Assembly: GCA_030248225.1 (NCBI GenBank) | Contig: JASANE010028482.1 | Span: 21,159 to 85,158 of the forward strand | DNA length: 64,000 nucleotides | From: Trileptium ribeirensis | Lineage: Eukaryota > Nematoda > Enoplea > Enoplida > Thoracostomopsidae | Direction: 5' to 3' | Shown here: positions 21,038 through 34,900 of the stretch, one piece after another | Layout: every line of letters begins with the position of its first letter | Position numbering within the stretch: position 1 is the first letter of the stretch | The notes under the pieces: generated by a model | Database searches by the model: none | Seen by the model: the letters and a program-made list of their open reading frames with translations, nothing else | Told to the model about the DNA's origin: nothing | Made by a program: the position numbers and the translations under genes

Positions 21038-22297
21038 GGGTCTTTTCGGTTATCCCACCCAACGGGAATTTCGTCAATTTTGAAGATACATATAAATTTT
21101 TGGTATCAATCGATTGAGCTCGATGAGCTGGTTCAAAAATACCCATTTTACCCAAATACATCCCTGACAAAATTTTTTTAGATTTTTTGAGGTCCCAATG
21201 GTCCTCCCCCCTTGGGAAGCCAAAAATTTTTTTCTTCGGAATATGGTCATGTTGGGCACCGTTCGACTCGGTTTGATAAGACAAATCGACTGGTGTATAA
21301 TTTATTGAAATCTAATGCGGCGTTCACCTTATAATGTCCCCCGTTGTTTGGAACCTTTGTCGCTTGTAGTCACTACCTTGCTGTATAGATAGTCAAGGTG
21401 ACATCCATACTGTAAATCAATTGCCGAGGGTGTACTACACACCACTAGCTACTATGTTTTTCTTGGCAGTGTCGTACACACCCTTAGCTACCAATTTGGC
21501 GCGAATTTACTATAACGGACATTGTCTGTAGCTAATGTGGTTTATTAGTCAACTGTCCTTTTTTCTAAATTTACGATATTTGTATCTAGCCCATACGAAC
21601 ATTGCTCAAATAATTCCGAACACTGTCATTAAAACTCCCAAAAAGACACGGTGTGCCTGACACTGTCGAGAAGCTGTAATACGCGTAACTAGCTACATTA
21701 AAAAATTTATTAAAAACATGGGGGAGTCTAAGACACCCTTTTGTCAACAGTGTGCTTGACACTGTGTGGTGTACATAGGTTCCAAACGTTGGGGATTTTA
21801 TAACGTGAACACCGCATAACCAACAGTTAGAAAGTTATAAAGGCCCAAATAACCCTGATGGGCAGAAATAAAATGCAGGCCATGCCGTTCTGAGTATACT
21901 AAGCCTAAACCTTAGGCTTAGCTTAACCTAAGGTCTTTATATGAGACATACACTAAGTATAAGTCGGGGGGCCGCTGCCCTCCGAACCCCACGTTCTAAG
22001 CTGTTCTTTTTTCTAACGTTATAACGTACGGCCCATCAGGAGCGGTGGGTTAGATTTCAATACATTACACACCAGTCGATTTGTCTTATCAAGCCGAGTC
22101 TAACGGTGCCCAACATGACCATATCCCGAAGAAAAATTTTTGAGTTCCCGAGGGGGACCATTAGGACCTCATAAAATCGAAAAAAAATTTTTTGATTTTC
22201 TGAACCAGCTCATCGAGCTGAGTTGATTGGTACCAAAACTTTATTTGTATCTTCAAAATTGACGAAACTCCGGCTGGGTGGATAACCGAAAAGACCC
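21038..22297. mobile_element. Palindromic composite MITE, copy 2, with nested PIF-type MITE
   Basis: Same element as 7393-8146, in inverted orientation judging by the central module. Ends are GGGTCTTTTCGGTTATCC and its complement. The 8-bp target AAAAGGAG is duplicated exactly (21030-21037 and 22298-22305). Subtracting the nested MITE (21316-21816) and its TAA leaves 756 bp, against 754 bp for copy 1, confirming that the nesting is real. The 8-bp duplication suggests hAT or P-type transposase mobilisation, but the ends do not clearly match either consensus. Confidence 0.85.
21316..21816. mobile_element. PIF/Harbinger-type MITE, copy 2 (501 bp)
   Basis: Ends are TGCGGCGTTCACCTTATAAT and the complement of TGCGGTGTTCACGTTATAAA. 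TAA is duplicated at 21313-21315 and 21817-21819. The interior shares GGTGTCT..AGACACCC and the GCTAGCTA-type motifs with copy 1. It is inserted in the left arm of the palindromic element; the right arm keeps the uninterrupted sequence. Confidence 0.9.
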
Positions 22298-22309
22298 AAA
22301 AGGAGAATA

Positions 22310-25300
22310 TCTTCATTCGTTTCTGAGATATTTAGAAATAACCATCCGGACAAACAGACACGCATAATATTACCAGTACATAAGCAAATAAATTTGTTGT
22401 TTTAACAAAAACTGCTGTTATAGATATAAGGACAAAATTGGGGTGTCTGTAGTGCCGGTCTAAAACTGGGGAAGGGGTGTCCAGACCACTGCTTTTCCCC
22501 GGTCGTTACGCCCCTGGTTTCTCAACAGGCTTTTTTCTATGAACGCTCATTTTCATGGGTACTACTGAGAAGCAGTTTTGCCTATTCTATGCGGATTTAA
22601 TCCCCAATCATTCAGCATTATAATTAGCTTACATAATTTGGCACTTATTTGTGGAAAACTTCTATTAGTATTTTGTAAAAGTTATAACAATTAATAAAGA
22701 GAAATCAGCAAACGTTAGTATTTTTTAGAAAAAATGCTGCTGAAATTAAGATGATTTTCTTCATTTGAACAAATTTGGCGCTGTTTTCTAAAAGCTAGCA
22801 AGCGCCAATCTCTGACGTTTTTGAAAAAGGTAAGTTCTTAGATCAAGAAAAATACTGAAAAATTCCTATTACTCATTTTCTTGGGTCTACTTTACCATGT
22901 GTTATTTTTTGCCAAGTCAGCTAACGATGTTAACCGATGACCGCGCAGAGGTCGCCATTTTCCATCAGGTACGCGGCCCGGAATTGCAATACAGCAAACG
23001 CGCAGGTGCTGTTTGCTGTGACTATTTTAACATTTAGCTTCGCTTATCAACTGACAGCGTCCATTTGAAAAGTCGTTTTATAGTCGGACCGCGAGCACAA
23101 CTATGCAATTTAGCATGTCCTTTGATGACGGTAAACAGACTTACGAAATCGGCAAATTTCCACTTACGCAACAGGTTGATGTTCATGTTCGCCAAACTCC
23201 AAATGCAAATGCCCACGGTAGAATTCTGACCGAGAATTTTTACCCAATTCAGTTTATGAATTTGACAAACGAAACGCCGTGGTGTACGAACCTAGATTTT
23301 AGCTTCACATAAGCACATAGTTCTTTTCTACGCGGCACCTACTTTCAACATGCTACAAGCTTCGTGCTTCTAATCAAATAGCCAGCTGATGCCTGCGCTT
23401 GGTTCAATTTTCAAGTCTAAATTAATCATGGTCATTTCTAAGTATTCCTTATATATTTGGACAAAACAGAAGATACATATACATCGCCTTTACATTTTGC
23501 AAAAAAATTATAAAGCTGGCGCTCAAGCTAACGGTTGTGAATCTCAGGAATCAGAGTTGTTATAATTTTTGCAACACCGCCAACAAACCTCGGGTTCTAT
23601 AGAGTAGTTATATGCATCGGTTACAAGCATATTTGTTAATACCATAATGTCAGAATTAGTTTAAATAGAAAACACTATGAGCCGTAGGTATCAAAGTTCC
23701 GTCAGCTTAGGGGTAGAGGGCGGATAGGGGGAGGTCCTTGGGAGGTATACCTCTCTGTATGCCAAATTTTTGGCAATTTTATACTAATTTTGGTTGATAT
23801 TAAGTAAAAATTTCCAAAGTCGCCTTGGTGTGGTCGCGGATATCCGGTGGGGGGGGGGGTGCGACACTCCTCCCATCGACACCTATGACTACGAGCTCCA
23901 AAATAACTAGGGTTAATAAGGATTACAGAACCTAGTTGAACATTGGTAAAAAACTGTGTGTAAAAATTGAACTGAGGGCTTTAGTTTAGTTTAGGTAAAT
24001 GCAAAAATTTCTATCATAAATTTCGGTCCGTAACCTTTGAATCTGCTTATCTGGAGGGCAACTAATTTATGCAGCAAGTTCAACTGTACATGTTTGAAAT
24101 GTATATATTCGTATATCTAACAAAAAAATTTCCAATTTCATATGATGTATGATATAATGATAATAGAAATAGTATTACGATTCTGAAATGGTAGGTTTCA
24201 TAAGATGTAGGGCGCTATCTGTTTTGTAGTGTTGAAGTTGCGATAAAATTTATTCCACCATCATATCGCAGATTGGTCACGGGTACTGTTGGGTGATTCA
24301 ATTATACCTTTCGAGAATAAACATAGGGCCGTATCTAATAATATTGAATTTTTTCTTGGTTGAGTCAAGCATTGACATACTACAGTTTAGCAAATGTTTA
24401 ATTACATACTGCGTAGCATGTACTGTGTGTAAAAATCCAAAAACTTTGCACCCCGACGCGTGTGACAATAAAACGTTCCCATACATTACGCACTACACAA
24501 GATTAATACAAATGTATCACTTGTCTTACATGTTGTCGAATATAGCAGCTTTATAATTTTTCTGAAGTCGAAAAGAGATTGCTAAGTCGCTAGAGCACCT
24601 ACTTGGGGTCCATATACAGCAGCTCGTGGATTTGTATCCAACGTAGCCCAACTTTTTAGCATGCTCCTTTTCACATTCATTCGTGTTCAACCACATACCC
24701 CTGGGCTAATCGAAAAGTTGGTCACATAACATAGAGGTAATATGGGCAGATCAGACTCTGCTGCTGCTTTACTGAACCCAGAGTTATACCTTGGGCCCCT
24801 TATTCCCCGCTTGTGCTTGCTTAACAGCAGACAGCTTAACTCAACTTCAGACAGCTTAACTAAATCTGATTATGAAAGGAAAAAATATTGAATATGTATG
24901 AAAAAAATGTCCATAGTAGGCCTTGGTAAAAGACGGCGATGTAGAACATAGCAGCTTTATAAGTGATGTGATGTCGGGAAAGATACCTCAGTCCGTACAA
25001 CGTTTGCTCCCGGACGCACAGGCAGAACGTCGTGGGTTCGGATCTTACGCCAGCGCAACTTTTCAGTCGACTGCTTTCAAGCATCTACATCAAGGCACAA
25101 TTGAAAATATGATATACACAGGTGCACCTTCTTGTTTTATATTATGCTTAATAGATCAAGACTGGGCTGCCGTTCTCGAACCCACCTGAAATTATCTACT
25201 GAGAAATTTGTGGGAATTCCAAAACTATCATTGAAGTTTAACACATTGCAGAAAAGTGATTTGTAAGTGAAAAGTGAGAACTATTAGAATTCTTAAATAA

Positions 25301-25417
25301 ATACATTCGGAATAATTTAATGCAATAAAGCTTTTTCTATATGCTCATGATGCATAAAAATTTCTTGTGGTGCAGATTTTGGAAGAATCTTTTAATTAAA
25401 TTTTAGTAAATTGGACC
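22310..25417. other. No gene recognised, except a G-rich repeat
   Basis: Between the composite MITE and the 3' end of the ZP gene. Apart from the repeat at 23688-23885, there is AT-rich sequence with short frames. A tRNA-like B-box motif (GTGGGTTCGGATCTTACG) at about 25032-25049 may be another SINE remnant. Frames at 23103-23312 and 24293-24556 have no recognisable family. Confidence 0.4.
23688..23885. repeat. G-rich dispersed repeat, related to 20258
   Basis: Ends resemble inverted repeats: TAGGTATC at the left and GACACCTA at the right. Includes a run of twelve or more G near 23850. Similar to 20258-20535 at the ends. Non-coding. Confidence 0.5.
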
Positions 25418-25423
25418 TTTATT
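25418..25423 (-). promoter_or_regulatory. Candidate polyadenylation signal of the ZP gene
   Basis: AATAAA on the minus strand (TTTATT on +), 18 nt downstream of the stop codon at 25442-25444. It is a plausible hexamer with a very short 3' UTR, but such hexamers are frequent in AT-rich DNA. Confidence 0.45.
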
Positions 25424-25441
25424 GTATATACCCACGAAAAA

Positions 25442-25953
25442 TTACATCCCGTTATAAACAGTTACCAATTTTCGGCTACTTACTGCATCTGATACAATGG
25501 ATTTTGAATCTGAATTCCGTAACAATGCTGAACTTCGAGTTGACGACAAATGTGATTCGGTATCGTGATTGCTTTTTGTGGCTGACGAAGAATCTAGCTC
25601 AAAAGGACTCACATCGGACGATATTCCACAAGCTGTGGTTGCGCTTGATGTTGACCCGGGAGAACTACCTCTGGAATGATTTCCAAACCCATGCCGAATT
25701 CCAAAATCGACAAGACCTCTGATGAATATTTTGCGCCGTTGACGAAGACACATCCAAACGAGAATAAATAGCAAAAGCAAAATTGCGAGTAAGCCGATAA
25801 CGATAATCAGTGAAAAACCTAGCGCTGACAAGCAAACTCCTTCACCTGACGGATAGCCACGGGAACGACGAACCGAGTGTCGTTCTTCGACTATACGTCG
25901 ACCGGCTTGGAACGAATTCACTTTACGTTGTTGTGACGAATGATAATGGTCGC
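25442..25953 (-). CDS. Terminal exon of the ZP gene: membrane span and cytoplasmic tail
   Basis: The acceptor is TTTCTAG ending at 25954 (minus strand); the exon completes a Gly codon from the previous exon (27880, donor GTTAGT). It encodes a basic juxtamembrane cluster (RRSRG), one strongly hydrophobic stretch (ALGFSLIIVIGLLAILLLLF and following LVWMCL), the stop-transfer RQRRK, then a tail rich in Ser, Thr and Gly with several SS and SST runs that could be phosphorylated. It ends KLVTVYNGM. This is the type-I topology expected for a membrane-tethered ZP precursor. Confidence 0.9.
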
Positions 25954-28900
25954 CTAGAAATCATTTGCTATTTCAGTTGACCGTTTATTAAATAATGGTT
26001 ATAAACATGTCATAATGGTTATAATTATAAACATGCTTATAGCGGCAGCGGGTTGGCCACAGGTGCCGAAGGGTTATCCCGTCGCCGCCCCCCCTTTCCG
26101 GCCGGTTGACTCTTTCTGGGACACTAGAAGCCGTCCCCTTTCCCAGACCCGGATACCCATTAAACCCCGGACCTTGAGCAAGCATGATTATAATTTACAC
26201 ATATAGCATTTCTGGATTATTACAGCAGCCTAGCAGTCTGGATTCCTAGCAGTCTGGAAGCAAATACCAATATGACAGCACCCCCCGTCTTACGGCGATG
26301 CTGAATCCCCTAATGACCTGACGGATAATTTGATTTAGCAAATAATTACAGCCAAAGATTCCGGCTACCTTAACCTTTGGTTCACCTCAGTTTTGAAAGG
26401 CTGTTACGGTACAACGTCTAGGATTCTTCGTCAATGCAAACAATATCACCATTTCACTTAAGCATTAAACCTGATAGCTAAGCGTAAGAATTGAAGCAAC
26501 ATATGGTGTAATCCGTTGTAAATTTTAGGTGACTTTCGAAACCCTTCAGCTGTGTAGGAGATACAATTAGGTAGTGCTTAGTCATTGTCTGTGATTCTAT
26601 ATTGCATCGTAGTGTAAGAAAGTGAAAAACCGATGAGTAAAAATCTGAGTCTTTAGAGAATGATAGTCTTATGGGATTTTGCGGGTTTAACAGTTGGTAT
26701 GCACCAAAAATCTGTCTTATAGCAAGAGTTTGAGCTTTGAGAATGTATCTACCGTTCAATTGTTATAGTGTTCACCATCAGGCAACAGTTAGATTTATAT
26801 AACTGCAAACCCACATTACCATTGCAATGTTTAAAACATTTGTTTATTAGAATTAGGAATCGAATAAGTATGGCTAGCCATCGTGGTGACATAGATAAGA
26901 AAGATAGATAACAGAAAGAAAGAAACATAAATGCCATTTCTACTTAGAATGTCTCAGAATATCAAGTTAACTACCGCGGTGCTAAAACCGGGCCACCACT
27001 CCCACGTTATCCGACGTTAGTTCGAATCAGGTATGCAGCAGATAGAAGAAAGTTGCTGAAAACATGCACAATTTTCCGATGCCTCGCACTGACGCTCACA
27101 GCACAAGATAATTTACAGACGTGATCGCTAGAGCGCAAGTTCGGTTGCAATTCTAGTGAATACGTTATAGACGATTTCTAATCTTCCGCAGATCGTCGGA
27201 TAAATCGAGATCATGTGCAACTTACACAAAGTATAATGGGATTACATAATTTATGTCAACCCGATTTCAATACTAGTGAATAGGCTATGGCTATGGATGA
27301 TTTTTAAACTCTTACGTTTGTAGCATAAATCTTAATTATATGCCACCTACACATGGAATATTCGCATTGCATAATTTATCTCAACGCGGTTTCACTTCTA
27401 GTGAATAGGCTGTGGACGATTTCTGAAGTCTCACAGATTGCTCCATAAGCAGGAATTACGCGCGGCTTATGCAAAAGCATTCAGGCTTAAGATCCGAGGT
27501 CCCAGGGGTCAGCTGGTCGGTTGAAAAAATGGGGGGCGTCAGGGACTGTGGAAGTGTGTTTGCGCTCCGTGCTGAGATGGGGTCCGATGTATCAGGGGTA
27601 ACACTTCCCATGAACATGTATGCGCACGGGATCACCGGATATAATGCCCCAATTCTTGCATAATACCTGAATACTGGTGTATATACAGGCTATAAATGTT
27701 TCACAAATTTCCCCATAAATTCGTGATTGCTGGGTTTTTGATAAATAGATAATTGAAGCGGAGTGATTCTCGATTTTAGCTACGATTTAGCACTTGGCTT
27801 GTACTTACAAGGCAACCGAAGCATTAAGAAATACTACACTTTTACAGTATTACAAATTATTGCAATAAATTTCACTAACCAGGCATGGATCGTATTTCAT
27901 CAGGTTCCAGGACAACCATTTCCTGACGGATGTCAAGTTCAAGGTCGTCTCCATATGATCGTTCCGAATTGTTATCGATGTAATCGCGAAGTTTCTGCGG
28001 ACGATTTGAGATATTACGACGCTGTTTGAGGCGTTGCTGAGTGCTTGATGGCTTAGGTATTTGACCACGTTTTGATAAGTCTAGTTGTGAGATTTTATTA
28101 TTATCTATATTTGTCGTCGCACGTGTTGTTGGTTCCAGAGTTGCTGTATGATCAGGCGGTGAGGATGAGGTGGATGTCTCCAGTTTAGCTGTCGCCGTTG
28201 TTCGCTGCTCTTGTTCTAACGTAATCGGTGTGCTGAGGTGCACTAACGAGGTTGCTGTTGTACTCGTTGATTCAACCTAAAGTTGATTCTATAAAGTGTC
28301 ATGATACCATTAAAGATAAGCACTGTTGCATGTGATTTCCGTTAGCGTGCCATAATTGCTTTGCTTAAAAAGTAAATCTAGATACCAAGAAGAGCAGGAC
28401 GATTAAATTAAATACGTTGCATTAAAGCGTGAAACCAAAAACTGGCTGCGAATTATCCAAGTATATATGTCTTGGTAAATGTTTAAGTTAAATAATTATT
28501 AATCTCGTCCAAAAATATGTGCCTTGTCCAGCTTTTGCGGAAATCTAAGTATGACGGTACGTATGCATCGTTTTGAAACAGGATATTTGCGTCTTGAACG
28601 AACTATCTCGAACTACCAAAAATATGAATCCATAAAATCTCAATTGCTAGAATTCGGTTAAAAAATGCCATCTCTTCCCAATGCAATTGGAATGTACCGC
28701 CGCATATGCAAGTGTTATGACGTTACAGTTAGAAAAGAATCGCTTAAACAGCAGGGCAACACATGTCAGTTAAATTCAAATGTATTTACTTACGTTCACA
28801 ACAATTGTAATATTGAGTATAATGCTCATGTTGCTTCGGCGAAACCATAGAATTTCCAAACTTTTTAACTAATGTAGCTTTTGGTGGTGAGGGTTAGTTT

Positions 28901-31900
28901 GTTGAAAAATGCTTATATATACAAATAACAGCGTGATGAAACAATCGTCACTACATATGTCTAGTTTTATAAAAAGCTTCTCGGTCGTCGAATTCCCAAC
29001 AACAGTACAAATTGAACTTTAATGATACGTGAAAAGAGAAACAAACAGGTAAAAAGAAAAGCCTGAATTAGACATCTTAATGCCTAGCTATGTAATAAAA
29101 TTGAAAAATACCAACCGCCACAAAATATAATTCAGAAAAGAACATAAGGCGTTTGGACCGTCCACGTCGCAAACTGCAACTTGTACATAGATAAAAGTAG
29201 TAAAAGCCACAACTTGGGGACTATATCTTTGCGGCCAGATAATTCAATTAATTATTTTTCTTTTCTATAACGCTGTGAGTTTGGCATAAAACTAACGTAT
29301 TCAAAGTACGTTGTTTAGTACTATACAATGCTTGTCTAATCTCGCAAGGCGCTAAACTTTACGCTGATCTGTATGATCGGTTTATATTTCTTTCAATACA
29401 ATTTAAATAGTAAGTTATTTAACATTTTGTAAAATGTATCTTACTTATTTCATAACTTACAGTAAACTTGATATATCCATATTTAGCACAATGAATATGC
29501 AACATTTCGCACAATAAATATTTCATGTTTAAGTCCACATGGTTCCATGCAATACACGATAAATTTTGATCAGATATCTACCAGTTTTATATGATACATC
29601 ATAGACCTTGGACCTATATTAAGAACGGGCTGCAAGGGAAATGAACATACTCATCATACTTGATGAGTGTATCATGTGATGTTCTACACAATTGGATTAT
29701 GTTTCATTAAATAGAGTAACTGTACGATACTTTGATTTATCATTGTAGCATTATCTTTCCATTTCATGTCTAATTCTGTCAATTGGCATCAGCTCGTATT
29801 GAAACGCGTTGTGCAAAGTAAAGAAAACGCGTTGCGTACATTTGCACTCGTGTTATTCGCTCGCTTTGCGAAGTTCCTTGAAGCTGCTGGATAGCTCAGT
29901 GGTTCGCATGCGCCGTTCTCACCCATGCGATCGCGGTTATATCCACGGCGCCTGCTTGAGTTTGTCATAAGCAAACTAACTTAAGCGCAAACGGTTAAAC
30001 AATTCTGTATAAAGCTAGATTCAGTTATTTTAAAACTGGCTAGTTTTCTTGTAAAAGTATTCAGCAGAATCATTGTCCTTAAGATAAATTTTTTAACGAA
30101 ATTGTATCTTGAGCCCTTTGTCGCATCAATTACTGTGTTTTTGGACAAGGTTGAACAATCATTAATCGCAGCGGCGGATTGAACCTGGATCTTTTCGTCC
30201 CGAGCCTCGTACGCTAGGCGTCACGCTATTTAGGAGCAGTTCTAAAAGGCACCTCCAAAACACGTCAATAACAATGCGCAAACAACTCGATTAGCACACC
30301 GTTCCTTAAAGTACGATATTAAAATTTGAGACTTTATACATGAAAGGCTTAATCAAGTTTGCTTCTAAATTATTAAAAATCCGTACTTCGTTGTCAGTGC
30401 CTGATCCTTGTTCGTCGAGTTCTTCTGTCGGCCAGTATAAAGCGTTATTTACTGTTCCGTTTCCACTCTCTGTTTCAAAGACTTCGGGCGGAACAATTTT
30501 ATGATCCATAGAAGTAGCATCGACGCTCTCTTTTTGCCCGTTCAATTGGTCTAAAGGGATTAAGTCGGTGAACTGAGATCGCGAATCCAAACCACTTCCT
30601 GTGACTGATATCAAACCCTCTGATTCAAAACCTGTTAGTGCGTTTGGGAATAATGACGTTGTTATCGAATGTGATGTAGTTGTATCTGGAATAAATGTTG
30701 ATAAGCATTGAAGTTCAGCATCAATTTAATTTTTCAACATTAAAACCTAAGCACAGTTATCTATAAAAATAGAACAAGCGCTGGCATTCGCATATCCCTG
30801 AACGCACAAAATATCGCGTACAGAATAAACAATATCTAGGTTTTGTTCCATACTGCAATTAAAAAACTGCTCAGTATTTCGCACAGCGATTCCAGGAGAT
30901 TTGGATTATCCCGCATCCACATGAATATTCCGGATAAAGGTGTCTTTGCTTTTATTTTATACCCGAAACAGTGACAACCTGAACAATTGCATTTTGATGG
31001 CTGACACTATTACATTACAACGATACAAAAATGTGAAGTTTTATCGATAATAGTCAGAAGCACCATACGTTTAATTAATTACTTCAGCTAGAACGGGGCG
31101 ATTGGCGATGTTTCTGCATTCAGTTATAGCAAACAATGGCTGCTAGATTAACCGTCCATGAGCAATGGGTCATTCATACATTAATATATCAATGTTTCTG
31201 GTATGATTTAATAGTTTTTTAAATTAAGAACTAACCAGCTACCTTGCTGGGATCTCTGAGCGCTGTATTCTGTTTATTTGATAACGCAGAATTTTGTTTT
31301 GCTCACAGAAATTGATCACAACGGACATTAATATTTCAAATTAACTGTTAAATTCAGCACATTTTAATTTAGATTGTTACCCATTTGTTAAGCCAACTAA
31401 AACATGATACAAGTCAGACTTGAGCGGAAAACTATAAGGCGACCATCGTCTACAGGACAAAAGTGGGAATATATGCATACATACAGGTCTAGTCACTATT
31501 CGATAGCGACCTTGTACAAAACTAAAATTGTGTGAAAATTTAGCTAGTGCATTCGTAATTAGGTAATAAGTACCATGAATAGGTTATTTATATAGTAAAT
31601 GAATAATTTGAGAGGAAAGGAGGCTAATTATAAATTTGACTATAGACTTCTTGTGAAACATAAGAATTTACTCGAGTCTAACCATCAGGATATATACTAT
31701 TTGAAGATTTTTTAATTTTCATCTAAGATCAACGATCCTCCATCGATATAGCCTGATAGCGTATTCCAGCTGTCAACTACTCAAATCGCAAAATTCTACT
31801 CATAAACATATCGAAAAACTTAAGTTTGTACAGTTTTTGCTGTGGCTACGCATTTTATGCTGCTTCAATCCGAAAATATTGCAAGAACTTAACCCTGATT

Positions 31901-34900
31901 TAAGTATTAAATGTGAGGATATAAAGATCTACTTTTAATCGGGAATTTACAGACACGTACGTATTCCATTTAATCAAAAAGCCAAACTCATTGTTGCATT
32001 CATGATAATATAACTTTTAGCGGATTTGGTCTTTTTAATTTGGACCTTTTGATTTCGAAATATAAGGCTTTGTAACCTTTTATTTCTGCGAAGAGAAAAC
32101 AAAAAATTATTTTATTACTTTTCACAGGTTTTATCAAGAATAGCAATCATAGTTATTTAGACTCAAGTGCGCTGTACGACGCTCGAAATTGATGAGCGAT
32201 TTTTAAATTAGGGATGCAGCTATACGGTGACTTCTTTTTCTTAAAAGGTGCCCCTCTCCGTACTGCCTATATAAGGCAATGAGTACTTGAACATTTACGC
32301 GTTTTGAAACCTAAACAATACTTAGTACTGTAATCATAACACTAAAGAACACATCCAGTGTATCTGAGTCAAGCTGATTCGCAACTTGCGTGCTATAATA
32401 TCAGTTGGACTAGAGAATATAGCTTGCGCAATTACTGTTAGCCAACACCGCAAGGCCCGGGAATGATATATCGGTTAGAGATAAGTCAGAGCTTGAATGA
32501 GACCTAATGGTACCTGAGTAAGTATATTATGGTAAATTTTAGGCAGCTGTAAAGATCTTGTGCATTTCAGAATAAATGGTACCAAACATTAGCTACAACT
32601 ATAGGTACAAGTACGTAGAATAATGTTTCTTGCATTTCAAAAAAGGCTTGGCTTAAACAATAGTCGGTACAATAATTTTGTAAAAGCTCTAGCGCGAAAA
32701 GTTGTAAGTTTTGAATTTGATATATATTTTCGTATGTTTGTGGATATATTTTTGTCAGTGAATGTGCTAACAAACCTGAATCGTTATAATTGTTGTCGAT
32801 TTTGCTGGTCGCGTTCTGGATATCTGGATTTGAATAAGAAACGAGAGCGAGGCGCGTGGTTGACGGCTGTGTCATTTCTATTATCTCATCGGGTAAGTTA
32901 CTGTACGGTTCGTGGCGTGAGTCGGGCAGTGTTTCTTTATCGTTCTTGATAAACGGACTGAAACAACAAATGTACAAAGGCAATGCTACATATGGCTACA
33001 TTGAAATTGAAATGATATGTAAACATCAGAGAGTAAATCACTCATCTATATTGTTTACGGAAATAGTACGACAGAGTAGAAGCACATTTAAGGATTTGAA
33101 ATTTTATTTAAGCATTTTTTGTAAAAAACGACAATAAAATTCAAACATAAAGTAAACGATTCTCCATGAATCTTGTAATAACACAAATACCGAAGCAAAT
33201 TCGGCGTCGAGCCCATGTATACTTGGAAGTTTCAGGCAACGATTGCGCGGCTAATTATTTCGAAGATTAGTATCGATAATTTCCATAATTATGGATGTAA
33301 TAGTTCAATACTCTAACGTTTAATAAATTAAAATATTTCTTTTGCCTATCGAAAAATTGTCACACACTAATGTCTTTGATTTAAGGGATAAATTTCATCA
33401 AATTAAGATGATCAAAATACTAGATCAATATTTATTTCGCTAAATAACAGGAATTTGGTGTGCTGTGGGAAAACTTTGTTAACTAAAGCTTCGCAATTTG
33501 TAAGATGAATCTGCAGTCAGTTTACCTTTTTCCAGCTAAAACATTAAACGCAATATATATTTGTGAATTTCAGTAATACATGTTTCTTTAAATTCAAAGT
33601 AATAATCTGTCGAATTTTGAGCAATAATTTTGAGCAACAACGTTTGAAATCTGTCATATTACAGATACAGTTAGAACATTTATTTATTTAATTCAAACAA
33701 TCTCTTCAGGGAAAGCCAAGTTATTTGAAATATTTTTGTGTACAAAAAATCTCCACCGTCAAAACGATTGAAGCTGGTCCCCAAATCAGTTGTTCTATAA
33801 GAAACCCTAACGTCTATTGTTCTTCTATTTTCTATGCCTATCCAGAATGTGTGGCCAGAAACAAAATTTGATCTACACTAGTGAAGGACAAATTTAATTC
33901 CAGCTTGTCTAACCTCTGCCCTTCAATGAGTTGAAGATCATCACCCACGTTTAGCGTTTGTTCGGAAGTGGTTGGAAGAGCATTCCACGCTGTCGTAGTT
34001 TCGTCATATTCATCGGTTATTTCAGTCACAGATTGCCAGTTCTCACCCTCGGGTACCAGGGCTTGAGATGTAGCACGCTGCACGGCTTCTCGAGGCAATA
34101 TCGAAACAGTAGTATAGTTTTGGAGACGAGATGTTTCTGGATTATAAGTTGTTTGGTAAAATCCCAAGTCGTTTTCTAGAGGATTTAATCCAAGAGAAGG
34201 TTTCGAATCGTCAAAAACGGTGTCTGAAAGACTTTCGGAAGATGGCTCTGTAAGTCGACGATTACTGTTTGTTGATCCGATTTCGACGCTTTGGCCTGAG
34301 TTTGGACATTTAGGTGGCTGAAGATAGATGTAAATTTTTGAAAAAGACAAATTTTTTTTCTTGTAAAGTACGGACGTTAGAGTATTTTAATGTCCGTGCT
34401 TAATTACACAATAATTTAAAAATATAGAAAGAATTTTACAGTATCATCGTAAGTTAATCAATTCGGCATAAATTAATGTATATATGGTATAGCGTTTAAC
34501 TTATGTTTTATTCGGGATTCACATTATAATGTCCCCACCATTTGGAACTTATGTACCCCACACAGTGGCAGGCACACCCTAGACTACAGGGTGTCTTAGA
34601 CACCCCTGTATTTTTAAATAAATTTTCAAATAAATTTCAAACAAAGCTAGCTAATAGTTTGGTTTATTTCAGACGGTGTCAATGAACCATCGTTGCTTTT
34701 TCGTTTTGCTGAGGGTTTCCGCCACCCCGTGGGGTCATTATACATAGGGCCTACAGGATACCCTAGAAACACCGGATTGGCAAGCATAAAACACCGAAAT
34801 ACTACATTGCCAAAATGAGGTATCTAGGGGTGTGCCCGACACCCTCATATTTTGTTATATGGTGTGGGTGTCACTGTCACTGTCTTTACGGTATAGTCTA

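Noticed and set aside
33838..33913. End of the open frame after exon 34317-33914
   Set aside because: Read-through into the intron; the donor GTTAGA gives the phase needed by the next exon at 32957.
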